A DNA stretch of 35,329 nucleotides. It comes from an uncultured Alphaproteobacteria bacterium (GTDB taxonomy: Bacteria > Pseudomonadota > Alphaproteobacteria > RF32 > CAG-239). Below, piece by piece: positions 17,126 to 23,511 of the stretch. The notes beneath the pieces were generated by a model. The model had not been told where the DNA came from. It did no database searches and worked only from the letters and a program-made list of their open reading frames with translations. The position numbers and the translations under genes were made by a program. The first letter of the stretch is position 1. Every line of letters starts with the position of its first letter. Where the stretch lies: NCBI GenBank assembly GCA_944390265.1, contig CALXPK010000052.1:1-35329 (forward strand). The letters run 5' to 3'.

Positions 17126-17160
17126 GCGATCGAACGCGCTGCGTTCGGCCGGCGGCAGCC
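17126..17160. repeat. GATCGAACGC hairpin repeat, copy 1
   Basis: A 35-nt sequence found again at 34836-34870 with one mismatch. It contains CGAACGC-gct-GCGTTCG (7-bp stem, 3-nt loop) followed by gccggcgg. A diverged sister hairpin, AAACGT-cct-ACGTTT, lies just to its left (about 17109-17123), with the same GATC lead-in. Confidence 0.85.
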
Positions 17161-17172
17161 AAAAACCTCTTT

Positions 17173-17240
17173 AAGGTCATGCTGAACTCGTTTCAGCATC
17201 TCAAAAAAGAAAAGACCCTGAAACAAGTTCAGGGTGACGA
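17173..17240. repeat. Double-hairpin intergenic repeat (TGCTGAA...CCTGAA type)
   Basis: ATGCTGAA/TTCAGCAT (17179-17186 with 17192-17199) and ACCCTGAA/TTCAGGGT (17215-17222 with 17228-17235) form two hairpins; the halves are also complementary to each other. From memory, repeats of this form are scattered in intergenic DNA of many bacterial genomes. Only one copy is in this window. Confidence 0.75.
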
Positions 17241-17283
17241 AAGGAGAGCGAGGAGCAAAACATAATCTCCTCAGGGCACATAA

Positions 17284-17411
17284 AAAAGGCGGAGAGCGAG
17301 GCGAGTAGTAGGCGCCGAGGGAAAAAGTACCGCAGCGTACATAGAGGTACGTGAGGAAACTTTTTACCCGATGGCAACGCCCTAATCGCCCGTTATATGA
17401 GCTTTTGTAAA
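17284..17411. repeat. Palindromic element A of the array
   Basis: An imperfect palindrome of about 128 bp. The core is CGTAC-atagag-GTACG, then AAAAAGT/ACTTTTT, then arms ending in AAAAGGCGGAGAGCG and, on the other side, CGCCCGTTATATGAGCTTTT. Bases 17297-17397 read identical over 101 bp to 17913-18013 in element E. Confidence 0.9.
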
Positions 17412-17429
17412 AAGGCAACGCTGAGCACT

Positions 17430-17560
17430 AAAAAAGCTCGGAAAACGTGGAAGATAGAGTGATTTTAGGAGCGAGAAAAATTCTAATGTACAAAAGGGTA
17501 CATGAATTTTTCGAGACGACAACAAATCGCTCTAGTTTCCCGTTATACGAACTTTTATAA
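17430..17560. repeat. Palindromic element B of the array
   Basis: A palindrome of about 130 bp with core TGTAC-aaaagg-GTACA. The arms pair AAAAGCTCGG...GATAGAGTGATTTTAG with the reverse complement of AATCGCTCTAG...CGTTATACGAACTTTT. AAAAATTC/GAATTTTT flank the core. Its inner arms resemble element F near rbfA. Confidence 0.9.
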
Positions 17561-17688
17561 AGGCTTGGAGAACGAGGCGAGTAGTAAGAAACCAGAAAAA
17601 ATTTGAAGGAGTGTACATATTGGTACATGACTGAAAATTTTATTCGCAGTTTCTGCCCTAATCGCCCGTTATATGAGCTTTTGTAAAA
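17556..17688. repeat. Palindromic element C of the array
   Basis: A palindrome of about 130 bp, core TGTAC-atattg-GTACA. Outer arms are like element A (CGAGGCGAGTAGTA and CCCTAATCGCCCGTTATATGAG), while the inner arms (GAAGGAGTGTACAT and TACATGACTGAA) are like elements D and G. Confidence 0.9.
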
Positions 17689-17703
17689 AGGCAACGCTGG
17701 GTA

Positions 17704-17900
17704 CTAAAAAGCTCGGAGACGGCCGCCAAAGAAAGCACCTTAAATGTGCTTTCTTTAAGGAGACGCAATGAGACTTGGCTTTGGTAGAATGCGACAGCTT
17801 TCAGAGCAAAGCCTTAGTCGGAATTGGTACATAGAGGTACGTGACCGAACAATTTATCCGCAAAATCTGTATTAGCTTTCCACAGAACGAACTTTTATAA
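17704..17900. repeat. Palindromic element D, 5' half replaced or interrupted
   Basis: The right half (core GGTAC-atagag-GTACG, then CGAACAATTTATCCGCAAAA and a CGAACTTTTATAA end) matches elements B and G. The left half instead carries an 11-bp perfect hairpin, AAAGAAAGCAC/GTGCTTTCTTT (17728-17738 with 17746-17756), and a GGCTTTG/CAAAGCC stem (17778-17784 with 17807-17813). It looks like an insertion in, or a recombinant of, an ordinary element. Confidence 0.8.
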
Positions 17901-18014
17901 AGGCTTGGAGAACGAGGCGAGTAGTAGGCGCCGAGGGAAAAAGTACCGCAGCGTACATAGAGGTACGTGAGGAAACTTTTTACCCGATGGCAACGCCCTA
18001 ATCGCCCGTTATAC
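17897..18014. repeat. Palindromic element E, abutting the ychF stop
   Basis: A near-copy of element A (101 bp identical). Its right arm ends within a few bases of the ychF stop codon, so the element occupies the first part of the ychF 3' untranslated region. Confidence 0.9.
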
Positions 18015-18025
18015 AAGCCTTTATT

Positions 18026-19135
18026 CTATACGTTGAAAAGAAACTCCAATATATCCCCATCTTGAACGATGTAATCTTTGCCTTCGGAGCGCACTTTACC
18101 GGCTTCTTTGCAGGCTTGCTCACCGCCGAGGGTGACAAAATCATCATAGGAGATGGTTTCGGCACGAATGAAACCGCGTTCAAAATCGGTGTGAATAATA
18201 CCGGCACATTGCGGTGCTTTGGAGCCTTTCAAAAACGTCCAGGCATGAACTTCTTTAGGCCCGCAGGTAAAATAGGTTTGCAAGCCCAAGAGGTCATATC
18301 CGGCACGAATAATTTTGGAGAGGCCGGATTCGTCCAAACCCAAAGAAGAGAGAAACTCTTTCTTTTCTTCTTCGGTTTCAAGCTGAGCCACTTCCGATTC
18401 GATTTCGGCAGAAATAATCACGGCTTTAGCATTTTCTTCGGCAGCTTTTTCAAACACGCGTTTGGAAAAATCATTACCGGTGGCTGCCGAGGCTTCATCC
18501 ACATTGCAGACATAAAGCACCGGCTTAGAGGTCAAAAGCTGCAACATTTTATAGGCTTTCCAAGCATCTTTGTTGGAAGCATCGGGCGCGGCGGTACGAG
18601 CAGGCTTACCCTCACGCAAAGCCTCAATAATCGGGGTCATCACTTGCACGTTAAGAATGGCATCCTTATCACCGCCTTTGGCTTTTTTGTTCACTTGGTC
18701 AAAGCGTTTTTCCAAAGAGTCCAAATCGGCAATCATCAGTTCGGTTTCGACAATTTCGGCATCGCGGATGGGGTCAACCGAGCCAATCACGTGGGTAATA
18801 TTATCATCTTCAAAACAACGCAAAACATGGATAATGGCATCTGTTTCACGAATATTGGCCAAAAACTGGTTGCCCAAGCCCTCGCCTTTGGAAGCCCCTT
18901 GAACAAGGCCGGCAATATCCACAAACTCAAGCTGCGTGGGAACAACAGCTTTAGGCTTGACAATTTCCACCAACTTATCCAAACGTTTGTCCGGCACGGC
19001 CACACGCCCTGTGTTCGGTTCAATGGTGCAGAAAGGAAAATTTGCGGCCTGAGCGGCAATAGTTTGCGTCAAAGCATTAAAAAGGGTCGATTTTCCGACA
19101 TTGGGCAAACCGACAATACCACAATTAAAACCCAT
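18026..19135 (-). CDS. ychF: Redox-regulated ATPase YchF (OLA1 family)
   Basis: A 369-residue Obg-related P-loop protein, full length. P-loop GLPNVGKST is at 9-17, followed by NFPFCTIEPN, the Walker B region FVDIAGLVQGASKGEGLGNQ, and the altered G4 motif NVDE in place of NKxD, which explains the family preference for ATP over GTP. A TGS domain lies at the C-terminus (about 280-365). YchF binds the ribosome and regulates stress responses. The ATG at 19135 has CGGAG about 8 nt upstream. In many proteobacteria ychF directly follows pth; here a four-gene cassette lies between them. Confidence 0.97.
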   Translation of the reverse strand: MGFNCGIVGLPNVGKSTLFNALTQTIAAQAANFPFCTIEPNTGRVAVPDKRLDKLVEIVKPKAVVPTQLEFVDIAGLVQGASKGEGLGNQFLANIRETDAIIHVLRCFEDDNITHVIGSVDPIRDAEIVETELMIADLDSLEKRFDQVNKKAKGGDKDAILNVQVMTPIIEALREGKPARTAAPDASNKDAWKAYKMLQLLTSKPVLYVCNVDEASAATGNDFSKRVFEKAAEENAKAVIISAEIESEVAQLETEEEKKEFLSSLGLDESGLSKIIRAGYDLLGLQTYFTCGPKEVHAWTFLKGSKAPQCAGIIHTDFERGFIRAETISYDDFVTLGGEQACKEAGKVRSEGKDYIVQDGDILEFLFNV

Positions 19136-19174
19136 AAAAAAACTCCGTTTAAATTAAAATAACTTAAACAGAGT

Positions 19175-19201
19175 TGTATATGATAAAACCGCCTTTTTCA
19201 A
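19175..19201 (-). promoter_or_regulatory. Weak candidate promoter of ychF
   Basis: On the minus strand TTGAAA (19201-19196), a short 15-nt spacer and TATACA (19180-19175), 40 nt upstream of the ychF ATG. Confidence 0.38.
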
Positions 19202-19214
19202 GCAATATTTTGCA

Positions 19215-20030
19215 TTAAACATTTCTAAAATGTTCTCTGAGTTTTTTGCGCCAAGCATGCACGGGAATAAAGAAACCGAGCAACCTGAGTGCCGCTTTTT
19301 TATATTTATGAAAAAGAAAACTCCACAAAGTTTTGGGTTTTCTAACCGAGATATCCGGAGCCACAAAGTCAAACTGATTTTTGGCAAAAGCCATAGCTCT
19401 TTGGCTGAGGTGACATTTGTCGGCAAAATATCTGGCTTTGGTCCGGCCTTTTTCATCAATCAAATGATCAATAATGCTGACAAAATGCACACCCAAATCG
19501 GCACAAATTTTTGCCAGTTGCCGGTTAAAATATATTGTGGCCTGATTACGCTCAAGCTCGGTTCCCACAGCCGGAAAATCTTTATTTCCATGCCAAACAT
19601 CTTTTTGCGAAGCCACCGGCCCCCAACAAATCATTTTATAGCCGCGCGCGGTCATTTTTTGCAAAAACAGGGCATATTCATGCAAAATATCATCCACCAC
19701 CTTTTGATAAGGCACCTTCTGGCGTTCGACCTGTTTAAAAACCTGATTGCGAATATCAATTTCGCCAAAGCAACACAAGATATAAGCGCCTTGAGGAATG
19801 ATATTGTGAGACAATAAATATTCAATTTTTTCTTTGACTCTGTTTTGCGAGTTATCTCTGTTCAAATTATAAGCCAAAACCGCACCCAAATGAAAAGTCT
19901 TAAAATAAACCAAAATATCGCGACAAAATCTAATATCAAACTCAAACGGCACAAAATTAATACTCTCTTGTCCGCTGAAAAAATTGACATGGGAATCCCC
20001 AATCACATAAATTTTATTTTGCACATTCAT
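19215..20030 (-). CDS. SGNH/GDSL-like hydrolase, paralogue 1
   Basis: A 271-residue protein with the SGNH order of motifs: GDSHV near residue 11 (nucleophile Ser13), CCFGEIDIR in the position of the usual GxND block, and DKCHLSQRA near residue 220 with the Asp...His pair. Such enzymes are esterases that often remove or transfer acyl groups on glycans. No signal peptide is seen. The ATG at 20030 is chosen; a TTG at 20036 would just abut the previous stop. It is the last gene of a tight four-gene set and is clearly homologous over its full length to the gene at 21470-22294. Confidence 0.82.
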   Translation of the reverse strand: MNVQNKIYVIGDSHVNFFSGQESINFVPFEFDIRFCRDILVYFKTFHLGAVLAYNLNRDNSQNRVKEKIEYLLSHNIIPQGAYILCCFGEIDIRNQVFKQVERQKVPYQKVVDDILHEYALFLQKMTARGYKMICWGPVASQKDVWHGNKDFPAVGTELERNQATIYFNRQLAKICADLGVHFVSIIDHLIDEKGRTKARYFADKCHLSQRAMAFAKNQFDFVAPDISVRKPKTLWSFLFHKYKKAALRLLGFFIPVHAWRKKLREHFRNV

Positions 20031-20036
20031 CGACAA

Positions 20037-20915
20037 TCACTTTTTGCAAAGACGTTTGATTTTTCTCTTGATTTTTTCCAACAAATTTTCTTTTGGCACA
20101 TATTTAACTTTAGCCACGTACAAATAGTCTTCAAATTTGAAGATTTTATCTTTTTGCACCAAAACGCCATAGACTTTTTTATCAATCGGGTTAACAACCT
20201 GTTGATGCCGAAATTTGCCATAATTTTTCCTTTTGGCTTTGGTATGATAATGGCGCACAAACAATTTGTTGGTCATGGCAACTTTGATTCCGGCTTGTTT
20301 GAAGCGCAAAAAGACCAAATTGTGTTCTTTAATCGGAATATCTTCAGGATAACCAACATTTCGAACAGATTCAGTCACCCCAATGAAAAAATTTTCAACA
20401 ATATCACAACGAACAAACTCGGGAAAAACATCAGAATATATGGAACAAAAATCTTCTTTTTCGCCTTCTTGAATAAAACCAATCCAGTTATCGGGTTGAT
20501 AATCAATTGCATCCGCTGTAACAACATTGCGATAATATCCACCTAGAATATCCAAATCATGCTGTTGCAAAGTTTGCAGATTGGCGGCAATATCACAATC
20601 CAAATCAAGCATAAAATCATCATCACAACAAACAAAATATTTAGAAGAGCAATAACGCAAACCTTCATTTCTACCTTTACACAAACCCAAGGCATTGAAA
20701 TCATAAGAATAATAAGAGATATGCAAATCCTCATATCGAGCAACAATTTGTTTATTTTCAGCACGAGATTCTTCATCACCATCATCAATAACCACGACAT
20801 CAGCAAATTTTACCTGCCATTTATTTTGATAAATTTTTACCGATTCTAAAAAACGTTGCAAACAATCTGGACGGATAAATGTTTTCACAATTAAAGAAAG
20901 ATCTAAAACTTGCAT
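20037..20915 (-). CDS. Family 2-like glycosyltransferase (GT-A fold)
   Basis: A 292-residue cytosolic glycosyltransferase. The N-terminal SLIVKTFIRPDCLQRFLESV, then VVVIDDGDEES (about 40-50), then GLCKGRNEGLRYCSSKYFVC and the metal/nucleotide-sugar motif DDDF at 98-101 are typical of GT-A enzymes; the KTFxRPDCL opening recalls N-acetylhexosaminyltransferases. The C-terminal end is very basic, which may favour membrane association. The ATG at 20915 is supported by AAGGAG in the tail of the acetyltransferase gene; the longer reading from 20990 would overlap that gene. Donor and acceptor are unknown. Confidence 0.9.
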   Translation of the reverse strand: MQVLDLSLIVKTFIRPDCLQRFLESVKIYQNKWQVKFADVVVIDDGDEESRAENKQIVARYEDLHISYYSYDFNALGLCKGRNEGLRYCSSKYFVCCDDDFMLDLDCDIAANLQTLQQHDLDILGGYYRNVVTADAIDYQPDNWIGFIQEGEKEDFCSIYSDVFPEFVRCDIVENFFIGVTESVRNVGYPEDIPIKEHNLVFLRFKQAGIKVAMTNKLFVRHYHTKAKRKNYGKFRHQQVVNPIDKKVYGVLVQKDKIFKFEDYLYVAKVKYVPKENLLEKIKRKIKRLCKK

Positions 20916-20926
20916 AAGACTGCTCC

Positions 20927-21460
20927 TTATTTTGACTTTTTCAACTTTAGAAAAATTTGTTTTGCCTCTTCCAAATCTTTGTTCCACCAATCTGAAGCAA
21001 CAATTTTCTTTTGCATATCCGGCTCAAAACGATAACGAATGATTTTGGCCGGATTTCCGACCACAATGGCAAAATCGGGCACATCTTTGTTGACAAAAGA
21101 ATTTGCCCCGATAACAGCCCCGTTTCCGACCTTAACCCCTCTTCTGATGATGCTGTCCACACCAATCCAAACATCATTTCCGATAATGCAATCATTTCTG
21201 CACAAAACATCAAAAGGCTTATCATAAAACCACGCAGAGGTAGAAATATTGGTCAAATCATGTTCTCCGGGACCGATAGACACATTGTTGCCGATGGAAA
21301 CATAACGACCGATTTGCGCCTTGGTCACGGTGCACCCGTCACCAATATAAGTATAATCACCGACGGTTGTGTATTTATCCACCTTCGAGTTTCTGATTTC
21401 AATATGCTTACCCAAGAGCTTGCACCGCGGTTTTTTCTTAAAAATTTTCAATATATGCAT
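20927..21460 (-). CDS. Left-handed beta-helix (hexapeptide) O-acetyltransferase
   Basis: A 177-residue CatB/WbbJ-type acyltransferase. The hexapeptide repeat region spans about 20-150: a DKYTTVGDYTYIGDGCTVTK stretch, IGRYVSIGNNVSIGPGEHDLTN with the catalytic His, CIIGNDVWIGVDSIIRRGVKV, GAVIGANSFVNKDVP and VVGNPAKIIRYRF. These enzymes acetylate sugars or surface polysaccharides with acetyl-CoA. The start lies 9 nt after the SGNH paralogue stop, and its own stop overlaps the ribosome site of the glycosyltransferase, indicating one transcript. Confidence 0.93.
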   Translation of the reverse strand: MHILKIFKKKPRCKLLGKHIEIRNSKVDKYTTVGDYTYIGDGCTVTKAQIGRYVSIGNNVSIGPGEHDLTNISTSAWFYDKPFDVLCRNDCIIGNDVWIGVDSIIRRGVKVGNGAVIGANSFVNKDVPDFAIVVGNPAKIIRYRFEPDMQKKIVASDWWNKDLEEAKQIFLKLKKSK

Positions 21461-21469
21461 ACATCACCA

Positions 21470-22294
21470 TTACAAATATTTAAAATATTCCCGAATTTTT
21501 TTGCGCCATTTGTGTAAAGGAACAAAAAGGCACATCACTTTGACCATCGGACGTTTGTATTTATGAAAAACAAAGCTCTGCCAAGCATGCGGCTTGCAAA
21601 CAGAAATGTCCGGAGCAAAAAAAGCAAACTTGTCTTTAACCAAAACCATGGCTCTTTGGCTCAAATGGCACGGATCCATAAAATATTTTTCCTTTGTTTT
21701 TCCGTTTTCGTCAACCAAATCATCAAAAATACTCACAAAAGTTGCCCCCAAATCGGCACAGATTTTTTCCAGCTGCCGATTAAAATATTTTGTGGCCTGA
21801 TTACGCTCAAGTTCGGTTCCCATCGCCGGAAAATCTTTATTACCCATCCATTTGTCTTTTTGCGAGGCCACCGGCCCCCAGCAAATCATTTTATAGCCGC
21901 GCGCAATCATTTTTTGCAAAAAGGCAGCATAATTTTTCAAAATATCATCGACAACTTTTTGGTAAGGCACATTTTGCAATTTTGCTTGATTAAACACATG
22001 AAAGCGCAAATCAATTTCCCCAAAGCAACACAAAACATAAGCCCCCTTGGGCAAAAGATTATGTGAAACCAAATATTCCACCTTCTCTTTGACTCTGTTT
22101 TGCGAGTTATCTCTATTCAGGCTATAAGCCAAAACCGCACCCAAATAAAAAGTCTTAAATGAGGTCAAAAGATCATGATTTTGACTAATTCCAAATTCCA
22201 ACGGCACAAAATTCATAGTTTCTTGTCCGCTGAAAAAATTGACATGAGAATCTCCAATCACATAAATTTTGTTCTGACCATCTTGTTTATCCAT
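21470..22294 (-). CDS. SGNH/GDSL-like hydrolase, paralogue 2
   Basis: A 274-residue protein with the same motif series as the gene at 19215: GDSHV near residue 14, CCFGEIDLR, the shared block around ARGYKMICWGPVASQKD, and DPCHLSQRA. The two share long identical blocks, so they arose by duplication; both end in a basic HKWRKK/HAWRKK tail. AAAGG lies about 9 nt before the ATG at 22294, and the gene begins only 13 nt after the pth stop. It is the first gene of the glycan cassette. It may act on the same glycan as the neighbouring acetyltransferase, adding or removing acyl groups. Confidence 0.82.
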   Translation of the reverse strand: MDKQDGQNKIYVIGDSHVNFFSGQETMNFVPLEFGISQNHDLLTSFKTFYLGAVLAYSLNRDNSQNRVKEKVEYLVSHNLLPKGAYVLCCFGEIDLRFHVFNQAKLQNVPYQKVVDDILKNYAAFLQKMIARGYKMICWGPVASQKDKWMGNKDFPAMGTELERNQATKYFNRQLEKICADLGATFVSIFDDLVDENGKTKEKYFMDPCHLSQRAMVLVKDKFAFFAPDISVCKPHAWQSFVFHKYKRPMVKVMCLFVPLHKWRKKIREYFKYL

Positions 22295-22307
22295 AATTTC
22301 ACGCCTT

Positions 22308-22874
22308 TTATTTCATCATTCCGAGAACACCGGAAAATTTGGCCATACCGTCTTTAAGCAAAACCGGCAAAGTTTCACAAACGATTTGAATATTTTTCTC
22401 AATCACTTCGGCATCGGCCTTAGAAAAGCGCGAGAGCACATGGTTCACCACCGCCTCACCCCCACCTAGCGGATGACCTACCCCGATTCTGATTCGATTA
22501 TAATTGGGCGAGATGGCCGCATCAATAGATTTCAGCCCATTATGCCCACCGGCACCACCGCCGATTTTGGCTTTGATTTTGCCGACCGGCAAATCCATAT
22601 CATCATGAATAACAATCACATTCTGCGGCAAAATTTTGTAAAAATTGGCAGCTTTGACAACCGCGTTGCCGGAAAGGTTCATATAAGTCTGGGGTTTGAG
22701 GAGATAAACTTTTTCGCCATTAATATTGCCCTCGGCAATCAAGCCGTCAAATTTGGACTTGAAAGGCGAAAATTTATAAAAATCATGCAAAGCATCTGCG
22801 GTCATAAAACCCATGTTGTGACGTGTTTTATCATATTCTGCACCGGGGTTGCCCAAACCAACAATCAAAAACAT
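22308..22874 (-). CDS. pth: Peptidyl-tRNA hydrolase
   Basis: A 188-residue Pth, normal length. It releases peptides from prematurely dropped peptidyl-tRNA. The N-terminal FLIVGLGNPGAEYDKTRHNMG contains the catalytic His19, followed by KPQTYMNLSG, VIHDDMDLPVGKI and GGGAGGHNGLKSI, all family signatures. The ATG at 22874 has AAAGGAA upstream; the open frame continues upstream to 22973 only because it runs into a palindromic element and does not look like coding sequence there. rplY lies upstream, as in many proteobacteria. Confidence 0.97.
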   Translation of the reverse strand: MFLIVGLGNPGAEYDKTRHNMGFMTADALHDFYKFSPFKSKFDGLIAEGNINGEKVYLLKPQTYMNLSGNAVVKAANFYKILPQNVIVIHDDMDLPVGKIKAKIGGGAGGHNGLKSIDAAISPNYNRIRIGVGHPLGGGEAVVNHVLSRFSKADAEVIEKNIQIVCETLPVLLKDGMAKFSGVLGMMK

Positions 22875-22911
22875 ATTAATTCCTTTACGCTGCTTTAGAA
22901 AAATGACGGGA

Positions 22912-23032
22912 GAAAAAAGTTTTAGAGAGATAGATATAGTGAAAAAAAGAAGCGAAAAAATTTTAGTGTACAAAAACGTACATGAATTTTTTCGCTTCGC
23001 ATTTTTTGCTATAGATACTCTATAAAACTATT
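22912..23032. repeat. Palindromic element H between rplY and pth
   Basis: An imperfect palindrome of about 120 bp, core TGTAC-aaaaac-GTACA. The arms pair AGCGAAAAAATT with AATTTTTTCGCT, and the outer part GAAAAAAGTTTTAGAGAG with the complement of CTCTATAAAACTATTTTC. The outer arm contains the rplY stop codon (TAG, 23028-23030). Confidence 0.9.
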
Positions 23033-23318
23033 TTCTCAAGAAGTCGACGTGAATCGGCATATCAGACACCGGATGGAATTGAACATCTTGGCAAGAAACT
23101 TTTTCAGCTTTGCCATTGATGACAACTTCAATATCCGAGCTGTAAAAATCAGCCATATTCAAGGCTTTTTCCAACTCAACCGGATGCAAGCTAATCATTT
23201 CGGGTTCTTTTTTGTTACCATAAATAACGGCAGGAACACGACCCTCTTTACGACATGCGCGAGCTGCCCCCTTGCCTGCTTTTTCACGAACCAAAGCATT
23301 AAATGTAATTTTAGACAT
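23028..23318 (-). CDS. rplY: 50S ribosomal protein bL25, short single-domain form
   Basis: A 96-residue 5S-rRNA-binding protein. The N-terminal domain is intact (VREKAGKGAARACRKEGRVPAVIYG and VSCQDVQFHPVSDMPIHVDFLR). Alphaproteobacterial bL25 is usually the CTC/TL5 form of about 200 residues, with a second beta domain continuing just after HVDFLR. Here the frame stops at that point, and the stop lies in the arm of palindromic element H. AGGAAG precedes the ATG by about 8 nt, and a candidate promoter lies upstream. It may be a natural short form, as in E. coli, or a truncation. Confidence 0.93.
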   Translation of the reverse strand: MSKITFNALVREKAGKGAARACRKEGRVPAVIYGNKKEPEMISLHPVELEKALNMADFYSSDIEVVINGKAEKVSCQDVQFHPVSDMPIHVDFLRK

Positions 23319-23392
23319 TTTATAACTTCCTTATAAAAAATTTTTAACAAACCTTGCCCAAACCTCCAGGGGTGTTCAAGCAATTAAGCTGA

Positions 23393-23421
23393 CTAATACA
23401 CCGATTTTTCAGATATTTCAA
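23393..23421 (-). promoter_or_regulatory. Candidate rplY promoter
   Basis: On the minus strand TTGAAA (23421-23416), a 17-nt spacer and TATTAG (23398-23393), about 75 nt upstream of rplY. It probably drives rplY-pth and the glycan cassette. Confidence 0.5.
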
Positions 23422-23446
23422 GTATTTTTTATCATTAAAAGGCCAC

Positions 23447-23484
23447 AAAAAAAACTCGCTTTCTTCAAAAGAAAACGAGTTTTT
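23447..23484 (-). terminator. Terminator of the rpsO-pnp transcript
   Basis: On the minus strand AAAAACTCG and its complement CGAGTTTTT (23450-23458 with 23476-23484) plus an inner TTTCTT/AAGAAA stem, one mismatch, ending in a T-run. It lies about 30 nt after the pnp stop. Confidence 0.87.
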
Positions 23485-23511
23485 AATGTTTTTCAAAACC
23501 GGATTATGGAA

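Larger units (their letters stand above)
16980..17283. other. Gene-free stretch with assorted inverted repeats
   Basis: No convincing gene on either strand. Moderately GC-rich compared with the flanks. It holds two tandem GATC-led hairpins (17105-17155), a TGCTGAA/CCTGAA double hairpin (17173-17240) and a GAGAGCGAGGAGCAAAAC tract leading into the palindrome array. Short open frames here (such as 17116-17418 minus) are made of repeat sequence. Confidence 0.7.

Noticed and set aside
17284..18014. CRISPR array
   Set aside because: Units are about 130 bp palindromes with few or no spacers; no short direct repeats with unique spacers and no cas genes.
17116..18016. Minus-strand open frames of 71-102 residues with shared peptides such as YKSSYNGRLG and YYSPRSP
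   Set aside because: They are translations of the palindromic array. They share sequence only because the DNA repeats, have no ribosome sites, and the arms covary as structure. They are likely to be misannotated as small proteins.
18062..19162. 366-residue plus-strand open frame
   Set aside because: It is the antisense shadow of ychF, which has full family motifs.
22875..22973. N-terminal extension of pth
   Set aside because: The extension is translated palindromic element sequence; family start and AAAGGAA support 22874.
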